64,000 nt of DNA, from NCBI RefSeq assembly GCF_038007965.1, contig NZ_JBBOYD010000001.1, positions 1,404,501-1,468,500 on the forward strand, given 5' to 3'. A program made the translations under genes and the position numbers. Origin of the DNA: Niallia sp. FSL W8-0635 (GTDB lineage Bacteria; Bacillota; Bacilli; Bacillales; Cytobacillaceae). How positions within the stretch are numbered: the stretch's first letter is position 1; each line of letters begins with the position of its first letter. Shown here one piece after another: positions 1 to 9,100 of this stretch. The notes under the pieces were generated by a model. It made no database searches, was not told the DNA's origin, and saw nothing but the letters and a program-made list of their open reading frames with translations.

Positions 1-453
1 GCCGTGTTCTTAGAGAAATTTAATGAAAAAGGAAACACCACTAATCTTCTAATGAAAGTCGAAAATGTCTCAAAAAGATCTTCATTGGATCAATTCTACT
101 TTCTTTTATCGTCTTATTATAATGGGAGCTGTTTTTATTGTGGAAAATCAATTAAAAGAAAACAGCTTGCTCATGTAGATCACTTTATTCCATGGAGCTT
201 TGTTCAAACTGATCAATTATGGAATTTAGTTATATCCTGTTCAACTTGTAATTTAGCGAAAAACGATAAACTTGCTGAACAAGATTTTTTATCTTTATTG
301 ATCGATCGAAATGAAGAACTTTTGAAAGAAAAGAAAATCCTGATAAGAGAAGATATGAAAATGTATCGAGAGAAAAAACTTGTGGAATTATATACTTTTT
401 CAATTGATAATGGATATACAGATTTTTGGAGGCCGAAGAAGAGGATTATTTAA
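1..453 (+). CDS. HNH endonuclease, C-terminal part (5' end outside window)
   Basis: The reading frame is open from the first base, so the gene begins upstream; about 150 residues are visible. The core is a zinc-supported HNH nuclease: a CxxC pair (CFYCGK), then HVDHFIPW with the catalytic His-Asp-His, a following Asn, and a second CxxC with N-x-x-K (CSTCNLAKNDK). This His-Asn-His/four-Cys layout is that of the HNH_4/HNH_5 type found in restriction, toxin and defence nucleases. The C-terminal 60 residues are charged and mostly helical, with no recognised domain. The gene is followed by a bidirectional terminator, so it is not co-transcribed with the next genes. What it cuts cannot be judged without the missing N-terminus. 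Confidence 0.8.
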   Translation, partial: AVFLEKFNEKGNTTNLLMKVENVSKRSSLDQFYFLLSSYYNGSCFYCGKSIKRKQLAHVDHFIPWSFVQTDQLWNLVISCSTCNLAKNDKLAEQDFLSLLIDRNEELLKEKKILIREDMKMYREKKLVELYTFSIDNGYTDFWRPKKRII

Positions 454-550
454 ACAATACGGAGACATATCTTTTCTATCAAAAAAAATTTAGGTGCAAA
501 GGATTTTACCTGGAAAAGATAATTCTATTTGAATTAGGAATATCTAGTAG

Positions 551-588
551 AAAAAAGAGTTTCCCACTCAAGGAAAACTCTTTTTTTA
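551..588. terminator. Bidirectional rho-independent terminator
   Basis: An A-rich run, a GAGTTT..AAACTC stem with CC/GG closing the loop, then seven T's. A-tract on one side and T-tract on the other let it work for both the HNH gene (plus) and the GH43-like gene (minus), which converge here. Confidence 0.8.
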
Positions 589-602
589 GTAAACTTGAAG
601 CT

Positions 603-1601
603 TTAGAAAATATCCTTTGAAGCTGCAACAGTAATGGTTCGATATTCTGTTCCCCAGTTAATAGTCGGATCCCCTTGTCGATATGCTCTGCTTGAACAAT
701 AAAAATGATATAGCACACCATTATTGGTAATGACAGAAGGTTTATGGGCAAAGATGGAGTCTAGTTCTCCCACATCTCCAACCTTAATAATGGGTTCAGG
801 ATATTTTTCCCAATTGAAAAGATCCTTTGAAAGGGCAATTCCTTCCTGGGCTTTTTTGTAGTTATAGCCAAAGAAGTACATTACCCATTGATCCCCGTCC
901 TGTAAAACACAAGGGTCACTTACAAATCCGGCATCCCATCGCTCAGGAGAAACTTTTAATACTGGATTTTTCTCGTATCTTTTCCAGTCTTTCAAATTAG
1001 TAGAAGTGGCAACACCTGTTTGTTCAATCCATCTCCCAGTATTGGTATTTTTTGCGTTATAAAATAAATAAAATGTTCCTTCATATTCCACCAAACATTC
1101 TTTATAAAGACCACCTTTTTCCCAATCCTCTCCATTTTCGGGAACTAAGATAGGATCTTCGAGGCGATGCCATTCTAATAAATTTTCATCCTCTGTCCAT
1201 GCTAGACCAATCTTTGCGGAACCTTCCTCATAACCGAATTCTGGGTAGGCATGATAGACAAGCCAATATTTATTATCCCACTTTTTTAATGTTGGGGGAG
1301 CATCGATTCGGTTTTCCTTAAGAATCCAGGTACCTGCAACGTTTTTGGAATCCCAGTTGGTTCCCTCGTTTCTTCGTAAAATAATAGCAAGATGTTCCCA
1401 ATTAAGTAAATCTTCACTCTTAGCAAGAGCTGTTTGGTAACCTTCCCCATCAAATCCAACGTACATCATATAAAATTTATTTTGGTGTTGAAAGACAAAG
1501 GGACAGTCAACGGCGCGATAATCAAAGTTGCCTTCAATCCCTGATCCTGAAAGAACGGGCTTACCATATTTATAGGGTGTTAGGTACGATTGGATATTCA
1601 T
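603..1601 (-). CDS. GH43-like (five-bladed beta-propeller) glycosidase
   Basis: About 332 residues, cytoplasmic (no signal peptide). The repeated blade pattern (FYMMYVGFDG, YWLVYHAYPE, FYLFYNAKNT, WVMYFFGYNY) with S-x-D-L-x-x-W turns (SEDLLNWEHL, STNLKDWKRY, SKDLFNWEKY) is typical of the GH43/GH32/GH130/GH137 beta-propeller superfamily. Candidate acids are the Asp in RAVDCPFV, the Asp in RIDAPP and the Glu in YKECLVEY. The ATG at 1601 is chosen because AGGAG lies 7 bases upstream; an in-frame ATG at 1619 has no such site. The start overlaps the end of the GH78 gene by 32 bases, so the two were translationally coupled. The IS110 insertion upstream in GH78 may reduce its expression. Exact family and substrate are uncertain. 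Confidence 0.75.
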   Translation of the reverse strand: MNIQSYLTPYKYGKPVLSGSGIEGNFDYRAVDCPFVFQHQNKFYMMYVGFDGEGYQTALAKSEDLLNWEHLAIILRRNEGTNWDSKNVAGTWILKENRIDAPPTLKKWDNKYWLVYHAYPEFGYEEGSAKIGLAWTEDENLLEWHRLEDPILVPENGEDWEKGGLYKECLVEYEGTFYLFYNAKNTNTGRWIEQTGVATSTNLKDWKRYEKNPVLKVSPERWDAGFVSDPCVLQDGDQWVMYFFGYNYKKAQEGIALSKDLFNWEKYPEPIIKVGDVGELDSIFAHKPSVITNNGVLYHFYCSSRAYRQGDPTINWGTEYRTITVAASKDIF

Positions 1602-3338
1602 TAGATTTCTCCTTTTCATTATTTAATGGAATGGTTTCAAAATGATAGTGGCCGGAAACTATTTTTAAGACGATACAACCGTTTTCGAAACGTTGGAACT
1701 TCACACCTTCTGCCTCATCGATTGAAACTCCATTTTCGGTAATATCCGTAATGGAGACAGCTGGGATATAAACTTCACCAGAGCAATTCGCTGGGAGTTG
1801 AACTTCTAAAGAGAGTCGATTATTATCTACAAGCTTCCAATGAGTATACATTTTGCCTGTATATAAAACTTGCTCTGTCTTCACCCATTGTAAAGTATTT
1901 TCATAGTAAGGATTGATCTTAAATTGGTAGGCTTCCTCAATCGGATCAAATATATAATTTAAACCTGCTAATCCACTATAAATCCATTCTTCAATATGTC
2001 CCAACATAAAGTGATTTTGCGATTTCCCAACTGTTGGACCGTCCCAAGCCTCTGTTAGAGTAGTAGCACCATGCTCAATTTGATAACCATAACTCGGATA
2101 ATCAGTATTTCTAGTCATTTTAAAAATAATATCGGAACGCTGGTTATCTGCTAATGCTAATAAAACGTAACGATGGGCGATATCACCAGAGGTAGTATGG
2201 AAACCTCGTTTTACAATGTCATCTACAAGATTTTGTAAAACTTTTGAATGATAAGGATCATCTACTAATCCTAGAGCAAGAGACATGGCATTTGCAGCTT
2301 GACTGCCAGTAGCATACTGACTAGTAACAGGATTGAAAAATTCTTTATTATAAGCCGCCTTAATTTGTTTTCTTAAGCCTAAATAAGCTTGTGTATCTTC
2401 TTTTTTCTTTATTATTCTAGTAATTTTTTCAAATACTTGAACCAGATGGTAAAACATTGCAGTTTCTGGTAAGGCTACTGGAGTATTTTGAGCAAAACCA
2501 GGTCCTTTTGGCCCGACATCATACCAATCTCCAAGACCATCTTTAACGATAAAGTTTTCAGAACGGTCTTCAATGAAATGAATGTATTTTTTCATATTTT
2601 CATAGTGATACTGAAGAACTTTACTATTACCATATTTTTGATACATCATCCAAGCTGCTAATATATACGTTGCACCCCAAGAGACGGAATGTCGAAAGAT
2701 ATCCCAAGGTTTTTCAAAGACTACGTATTCTGGGGCGGTTGTTGGAATCATACCATTTTCAAGCTGAGCATCCTTAATGTCATCAAGGACTTTCGAGAGT
2801 AAAGATTCCACAGGGTAATTATAAATAAGGGGGAGCCCCATTAAATGCACTTGTTCAAGCCATCCTAATTTTTCTCTATGTGGACAATCGGTGAAGACAC
2901 TTTTCGTATTACTTAATATAGCCCAGTTAATTAATTCGTGCGTTCGATTTAATAATTTATCGGAGCTTTCAAAGTTACCACTTTTCTCAAAGTCCGGGTA
3001 AATCATTTGGCCTTCTAAAGAGAGTAGCTGTGGTAAATTACTATTTTCAATAGGGAAGCCTATAGGAATGGCTCCTTCAATTTGTACATATCTGAATCCA
3101 GAGTAAGTAAAGCAAGGATTCCAATTTTCTTCATCTTCACCCTTTAATGTATAATTTAATTCATAGGGGGAACCAGTCCATGTTTGATTAGGAGTCCCAT
3201 CCTCATTTCCTACGATTAGTCAAGTAGTTATTAAAAAATATTTGAACTTGATAGTACTATTTTTGAGCATGACAAATAACCTCAGCTATTCTATTAAATT
3301 TTTCAAACTGAGGTATTGTGTGGTATACTTTTTATGTG

Positions 3339-4556
3339 TTATTGGTCCTTAGAGACCGTGTACGAGTATTCGTACTTTGTATTGTTCCTGACCATGGAAT
3401 AGATACATTTCAATAGCTTGTTCATGCAAGCTACAGTGGCAACCCTGTCCTTTTTGGCCTGAGGTTGCTTTTTTAATTTATAATAATAATCCACAATATG
3501 ATTGGGGGCAGCTTTTTGTTGGCGTATCATGTTCTTAACGATAAGATATAAGACTTTTCTTCCTTTTGGATTTCCACGTTTATTGATATGGTCTTGACCT
3601 GCATATTTACCAGATTGATACCTTCTAATATCTATGCCGATAAAGGCGTTCACTTTTTTATGATTAGAAAAGCGTGACAGATCGCCTATCTCACCAATAA
3701 GGAGTGCTGCGCTAATCTCCCCAATGCCAGGAAAGCTAGTAAGTAACTGGAATTCCGAAAGTTGTCGGGCCTTCACAATTAATTGTTCGGAAACCATTTT
3801 TTTCTCCTCTAATAGATGAAGAAGTTGTCGTGCATAATATTGAACTTTTTGAGTTGGAACACTATCTGGTGAAACAGCTGGATAAGATTCTTGCGCGTAT
3901 TCAATGATTAACTTCGCCTTCTCCATAGCTCGATTTTCTGATATCTTCTTATGCGTAGTTTTCATCAATAAATTTTTAATCTTGGTTCTACTTGTCTGTA
4001 ATACTAATTCAGGATGTGGAAATAACTCTATTAGTGTTAAAGCATAAGGTGTTACTCTACTGGAAAAGAATCGTTCAAGCTCCGGAAAGCTTACTTGAAG
4101 TGCATGGTGCAAGTACATCCGAGTATGTTTTATTTGTCCTTCTATTTCTTGATAAAAGCGCGAAAGATCACGAAGTTCTGTATAAATTTCAGGTTGTTGT
4201 ACTTTTTCTGATCGATCCACAAATGGATGAATTTGTGCTAATTTATGGGCATCATGTTTGTCTGTTTTCCAGCTTCTGAGTGTTCCCTGTTCTAGTTGTT
4301 TCTTGGCTTCCAGAGGATTTAATAAGAAATAGGTTAAATTGTTTTTCTGACAAAAGGTCTCCACTGGCTTCGAATATATACCAGTTGATTCGAAAACAAT
4401 TTTAGGTTCTTCTGGAAGGCTATGAATCTCTTCCAGTAATGCTTGAAACCCAAACTTATTGTGAAGTATTTCCCCTTCTGAAAGACATGTTTGACCGTCA
4501 TATAAGACTTTGTAACTTTTCCCCATAGAAATATCTAAAGCAATAATTAATTCCAA
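3339..4556 (-). CDS. IS110-family transposase (DEDD/serine recombinase)
   Basis: About 405 residues with the two IS110 domains. The N-terminal DEDD RuvC-like part has IALDISMGKSYKV (first Asp), IVFESTG (Glu) and KTDKHDAHKLA (Asp-x3-Asp pair). A central coiled segment follows, and the C-terminal Transposase_20 part has the helix-hairpin-helix FPGIGEISA, then YQSGKYAG with the candidate catalytic serine and INKRGNPKGRK. The TTG at 4556 is preferred because AGAGAGG lies 7 bases upstream and it gives the usual short N-terminus; a GTG at 4598 is in frame but lacks a site. The frame is intact, so the element may still be active. Recombination would be guided by a bridge RNA, as shown for IS621. Confidence 0.92.
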   Translation of the reverse strand: MELIIALDISMGKSYKVLYDGQTCLSEGEILHNKFGFQALLEEIHSLPEEPKIVFESTGIYSKPVETFCQKNNLTYFLLNPLEAKKQLEQGTLRSWKTDKHDAHKLAQIHPFVDRSEKVQQPEIYTELRDLSRFYQEIEGQIKHTRMYLHHALQVSFPELERFFSSRVTPYALTLIELFPHPELVLQTSRTKIKNLLMKTTHKKISENRAMEKAKLIIEYAQESYPAVSPDSVPTQKVQYYARQLLHLLEEKKMVSEQLIVKARQLSEFQLLTSFPGIGEISAALLIGEIGDLSRFSNHKKVNAFIGIDIRRYQSGKYAGQDHINKRGNPKGRKVLYLIVKNMIRQQKAAPNHIVDYYYKLKKQPQAKKDRVATVACMNKLLKCIYSMVRNNTKYEYSYTVSKDQ

Positions 4557-4639
4557 TGTTTTTCCTCTCTCTTCTTTATCATTTTGAAAGATCTTCACTT
4601 ATTCATTTCGATTCCAATTTCCTATACACGAGCTCTTTG

Positions 4640-4812
4640 GCCCCAACATACTTAAAGCTGATTCAAAAATGAAAGCGAAGAAGCTCCGTTTATCATTCGG
4701 ATTCGAGATCCCTGAGGCTGGTCGAGCTTTCTTTCACTTCTCACTATAACTTAAAAAAGAAAAATAGTGGGCAAAGTCATCCGTCGATGACCTTACCCAC
4801 TAATCTTAGTAT
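4640..4812 (-). ncRNA. Candidate IS110 bridge RNA
   Basis: The leader upstream of the transposase carries ordered structure. A 15-bp hairpin comes first (4767-4800). A second stem follows, in which GTGAAAG..AGCTC pairs with GAGCT..CTTTCAT and encloses a loop of about 40 bases with a small inner GGAT/ATCC stem. Known IS110-group bridge RNAs come from this position and have a 5' stem-loop followed by internal loops that pair with target and donor DNA. The assignment rests on position and hand-folded structure only; the loop-to-target pairing was not worked out. Confidence 0.4.
4767..4800 (-). terminator. Terminator-like hairpin at the IS 5' end
   Basis: Fifteen paired bases (GTGGGTAAGGTCATC against GATGACTTTGCCCAC, two G-U-type changes) around a GACG loop, followed on the minus strand by a T-rich stretch. 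It could stop GH78 transcription from entering the transposase, or be the 5' stem of a bridge RNA, or both. Confidence 0.6.
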
Positions 4813-6041
4813 GTTTACTAATTCAGCTGGTGTCAGTTTTACAGTCATACCCCGCAAGCCTTTAACCTTTAACCTTATCCAACCAGAAAAATTTTGTCCC
4901 AAGTCAGCTACATAAACACTTGATTTTATTTTTTTTATTTCAATTGGGCTAAACGTTTTCATTATTTTTAATGGCGGCGTTTTCTGCGCTCTTAATTTCC
5001 CCTTTGGAGATATCGCCTTCAAAGCTGGTTGCCAAAGACTATTTACAGAGAAATTAGCGGTATCCCAACCAAGCTGCTCTAAACGTGCATCATAGTCTTC
5101 TCCTCCATAAATACAGGAAAAAGTAGTAGGACCGAGAGAAGATAGCCAATCGGTATTACTGGTAATAACGGATTTTGTATCGTCTTCATATTGAATCTCC
5201 AATTGTGCAATAAAAGTTGGCTCACCGAAGGATCCTTTGTATTTTACATATCTTCCACCAGTAACATTATAGAATCCGTTACCAAGAATAACACCAATAG
5301 CATTAGTAGAAACCGATAAATAGTTAGTTACATCGTAAACAGAATAAAGGCATGTTTTATTATAATTAGTCCAGCCTGGCTCTAAAACTCTATTTTCAAC
5401 TTTGGAGCCATTTAGTCGCAATTCATAGTGACCGAGACCAGAAATATAAATTCTTGCCTGTTTTATTTGCTTTTCAATGTTAAATTCGTACCTAAATAGA
5501 GGGATAGGCTGAAGCTCATTACCGTCCTCTGTAATGTGTTTTGAAATCCATTCAGCTGACCAATCGCTTTGTTGTAATAATCCCATCTCCCACCAAGTAA
5601 TTTGGCTTTCCATCATTTTTTTGTTTTGGTCCCAGGCTTGTATTTTACAAAAATATCGTTTGCGAGATTCAAGTGTTTCCCCTTGAAACAGTACATTAAT
5701 ATTTCTTCTACTTTTTACGATACCGCTGTCCCAAATGGTACCCAAATCTTCTTCTAATGATTGTTCTTTGTCTGAAACAATGATGCGGTATGCGGTTTGA
5801 AAGTTTCCACGGTCCTTTGATTCTGTAAAGGACCAAGAGAAAGCAGGCTGTTCACAGTCTATTCCTAATGGACAAGATTGATTTTCAATTAAAACTGTCT
5901 GTATTTGCACCTCTATAACCCCTTTCCAAAAAGATTAGGCACTTTGTATTATCATAACAGGAGTGAAAAGCAAAATATTATACTTTATTTTAAGAAAAAA
6001 GTATTCATTCTTAAGATAACGGGAATTGCTTTTATCTTTGC

Positions 6042-6075
6042 TTAATATTAAGAGTTTTGATTAAAAATCATCGCT
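6042..6075 (+). promoter_or_regulatory. 34-bp motif shared with the ABC-importer promoter region
   Basis: This stretch matches 27005-27038 at 28 of 34 positions (shared core TTAAGA.TTTT.ATTAAAAAT). Both copies lie 80-100 bases upstream of a cre-like site and of a glycan operon. It is a candidate binding site for the AraC-type regulator encoded at 15506. The AT-rich composition lowers certainty. Confidence 0.4.
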
Positions 6076-6128
6076 ATTCTTGCAATGATTTGAAGGAATA
6101 AAATAAAAGGAGAAATAAATAGTTCTTT

Positions 6129-6144
6129 ATGTAAGCGGTTAATA
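6129..6144 (+). promoter_or_regulatory. cre-like site (CcpA)
   Basis: ATGTAAGCGGTTAATA agrees with the Bacillus cre consensus WTGNAARCGNWWWNCA except at one position near the 3' end. It lies about 36 bases before the GH106 start, a location suited to carbon catabolite repression. Confidence 0.6.
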
Positions 6145-6160
6145 ATTAGGGAACCCTAAT
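6145..6160. promoter_or_regulatory. Palindrome next to the cre, operator-like
   Basis: ATTAGGG-AA-CCCTAAT is a perfect 7-bp inverted repeat directly abutting the cre and just ahead of the ribosome site of GH106. No T-tract follows, so it is more likely an operator than a terminator. The protein that would bind it is unknown. Confidence 0.4.
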
Positions 6161-6179
6161 AATAAAAGGAGTGAAATAT

Positions 6180-9100
6180 ATGAGCTTGGAGCATATTCGA
6201 AATAGCTTTATCAAGATTGATCATCGTTTTGGTCCCGTACCCTTTTGGTGGTGGAGTGCTGAAGAAATAACAGCTGAGAGGGTTCGTTGGCAATTGCAAA
6301 AGTTTCATAGTGGGGGCTTGCGGAATATAGGCATTATGAATATTGCACCGACGGGACCGCAATATGGGAGTGTAAGTGATAACCCGGCATATTTTTCTGA
6401 ACAATGGTGGAGTATGTTTGAAGTAGCCATAAGAGAAGCGGAAAGATTAGGAATGAGAATCTTTTTTTATGATCAAATTGGATTCTCTGGATCCAATTTA
6501 CCAGCAAGAATTGTTACGGAGCATCCTGAATATTCAGGGTGGGTTTTAAGACGTTTTTTACATGGAGAAGAAATTCCAGAAAAATCAAAGGTTTTATTAG
6601 AAAATGATGAATATATATATGCTGCTGTTGTTCAAGGCTTTAACTGGCTTAATCGTGACGCCACTGCTATGCTAATTGATCGTGTCCATGGAGAGTTTGA
6701 ACGTCGTTTTCCAAATGATCTTGGAAAAACAATTGGTGGAACTTTTCAGGATGAATTGCCACCTTTGCCATTATGGACACCAGAAATGCCAGAGTTATAT
6801 TTTAATAGGTATAAAGAGAATTTGATTCCTCAACTGCCATCTTTATTTGATGAACTGCCAGAATCGGCAGAAGTTCGAAGACGAGTCTATAAATTAGCAG
6901 CTGGTTTAGCTGAAAAGTCTTTTTTTATTCCGTTATCGGAATGGCATAAAAAATATGACCTTCTCTTATGCTGTGACCAAGCTGGTCCTGCCAGGAGAGC
7001 AGATGTACATGGTGCCCAGCGGCTTTATTTAGATTATTTTCGAACACATCGCTGGTATAGTGCTGCAGGTTCGGATATGGAAGGGAATGCAAAAGTTCAC
7101 TCTTCTATGGCACATTTACATGGCGGAAAAAGAGTTTTTCTAGAATCCTTTCATACAAGTGGTTGGGGAGGAACACTTGAAGAAACGATGCACTGGCTAA
7201 TACCTTGGTTGCAAACAGGGGTAACCCTTTATAGTCCACATTCCGTTTATTACAGTACTAGAGGGGGATGGTGGGAGTGGGCTCCGCCAGATACGGGCTG
7301 GAGACAACCATATTTTGAACATTACTCCGTGTTTGCTAATACAATCAGCAGAGTGTGTTCCTTACTAACAGAGGGAACGCACATCGCCGATATTGCGGTT
7401 CATTATCCATCTGAGGCTGCATGTGGTTTCATGAGTTTAAGTGACGGGGCTGCGAATGAACATCCAATGTCTGTTTCTAATAAAATGCCTAATGATGCTA
7501 TGAAGCATATACATGAAACGTATGAAAGCATTGCGGGTAGCTGGAATCGTAGGGATCAGACAAAGCTTGGAGCCATTCGTAAGTCAGGTCGTGATTTTGA
7601 TATTGTCGATGATTCAGCACTTCAAAAATCATCTTTTGAAGATAAGAAATTAAAAATTGCTGAAGAAAAATTTAGCGTACTCCTGTTATGTGGAACATCA
7701 ATTATGGATGATGAAGCTCAAAAAAAGATAGAAGCATGGATTAAACAAGGTGGATGGGTAATAGGGGTAGATATACCAGAAAATGATCCTGTAATTCCTG
7801 GGATAACACTTGTGAAAACTGCTGGAGACGCAATGGAGCTGATTGAAAAACAAATTGAGAGACGAGTGGAAGGCAATGGATTAACATTACAGCGGAGAAT
7901 AAATGACACGGATGTATTTTTGCTCTTACCTGATAATGGAAATCTATTAAAAATGCATGAACCGGCGAATTCTGGTATCGCTCTACAAGCTAAAGGTACG
8001 TATCGGTTAAGAACAATGGGTGACCCAGAATTATGGGATCCGGTAACGGGACAAATGGATCGCCTCGACTACAAGCGAGATGGTGAGTGGATAGAGCTAA
8101 CGGTTCCATTTGAATCATGGCCGGCAGCACTGATCGTTTGTCCTGTCAAACAAGCAGCTGTTTATGTACAAAATAAACCAATCCCTAATGACCAAATTAA
8201 TGGTTCATTCCCAGCTGATATAGGCTCCTTTTTTGAGCAAAAATATAAAGAAATTCCAAATGATAATTGGCGGGTGCTTGCTGTTCCAACACTAGATAAT
8301 CGCTATGGTGATTTTGATTTACATGGAGATAATCTAAACTTTCTTTCCATTGATCGTAGGCAGTTTAAGATAAAACAAGAACTGGATGAATGTTCTGGAG
8401 AAAATGGAAACTGGCATCAAACAAACTATGATGATTCTTCCTGGTATGAGCGTCTATGGACGGAATCGGCATATTGGTTAGTAAGTAATGGACTAGATTT
8501 TGAAGAAGAGAATGCAAGACCGGTTATTTATAGTAATACATTTGGAGATATAAAATTTCGTACATGGGCAGGGCGCATGGGTAGAATTCCACGAAGATTT
8601 TTAAACCTAGGAGAAGTGAATAAGGGTGACTATGTTTGTGCGAAAACTAATGTAATTGCGCCTCATGAAGGTGAATATTGGATTCGAATGGAAAGTAATG
8701 CGGAGATAAAGGGATGGATTAGCGGAAAAGAGATTAGTTGGAACGGAGGGCCAGAGGAACAGACAGCCTCGATTTATTTAAAAGAAGGAGCTAACGAGAT
8801 CCTTATTAGAGCAAAGGCAATTGTAACTGGACTCATTCGAGCAGCAATAGAAGTAAATGTAGAAGCACGTCCTAGCTTACCGAAGTGGATTTATGCCAGC
8901 AAACCAAACTCTAAATCACAGTTTGTAAAGTATATTACAACTAGCTCAGAATCTCCTATTCAAAAGGTTCGTTTAATTTTTGCGGCTAGAGGCCTTGTTG
9001 CGTTGTATGTAAATGGAGCAAAAGTAACGGAGCATGGAGATTTTAATCCATATATTCGCCAAGGACAAGAAGAGGTTGATGTAACAGCACTTTGGAAGGA

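Larger units (their letters stand above)
3209..4813 (-). mobile_element. IS110-family insertion sequence inside GH78
   Basis: About 1.6 kb, bounded by the two GH78 halves. Ends are placed where GH78 homology stops and may be off by about 10 bases. If instead a CT core dinucleotide is used, as described for IS110/IS621, the shared ACTAA at both ends puts the limits near 3218 and 4809. No terminal inverted repeats and no obvious long target duplication are visible, both as expected for IS110. The transposase lies in the same orientation as GH78. There are about 250 bases of leader and 120 bases of tail; the long leader resembles the IS110 rather than the IS1111 group. Confidence 0.85.
1570..5910 (-). 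pseudogene. GH78 alpha-L-rhamnosidase, interrupted by an IS110 element
   Basis: Two parts of one GH78 gene flank a transposon. The first part (GTG start at 5910, AAAGGGG 8 bases upstream, to about 4814) encodes the N-terminal beta-sandwich domains, including the GH78 stretch DLGQNFSGWIRLKVKG and ending TPAELVN. The second (about 3208 to 1570) resumes at NEDGTPNQTW, continues through the FRYVQ segment, and contains the (alpha/alpha)6 catalytic domain with the conserved DCPHREKLGW acid motif and TLTEAWDG, then the C-terminal beta-domain. Joined, they give a protein of about 900 residues, the family's usual size. As it stands the first part picks up 11 IS-encoded residues and stops; the second part has an internal Met (3006) but no ribosome site. 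Loss of function is expected; excision would restore the frame. Confidence 0.92.

Noticed and set aside
426..620. Short frame overlapping the HNH gene end
   Set aside because: No ribosome site, biased composition, and it runs through the bidirectional terminator.
4655..4690. cre-like TGAAAGCG in the IS110 leader
   Set aside because: Only the left half matches; it is part of the predicted IS RNA stem.
1570..5910. The two GH78 pieces as separate functional genes
   Set aside because: Neither has a full domain set; the pieces meet precisely at IS110 ends and rejoin in frame.
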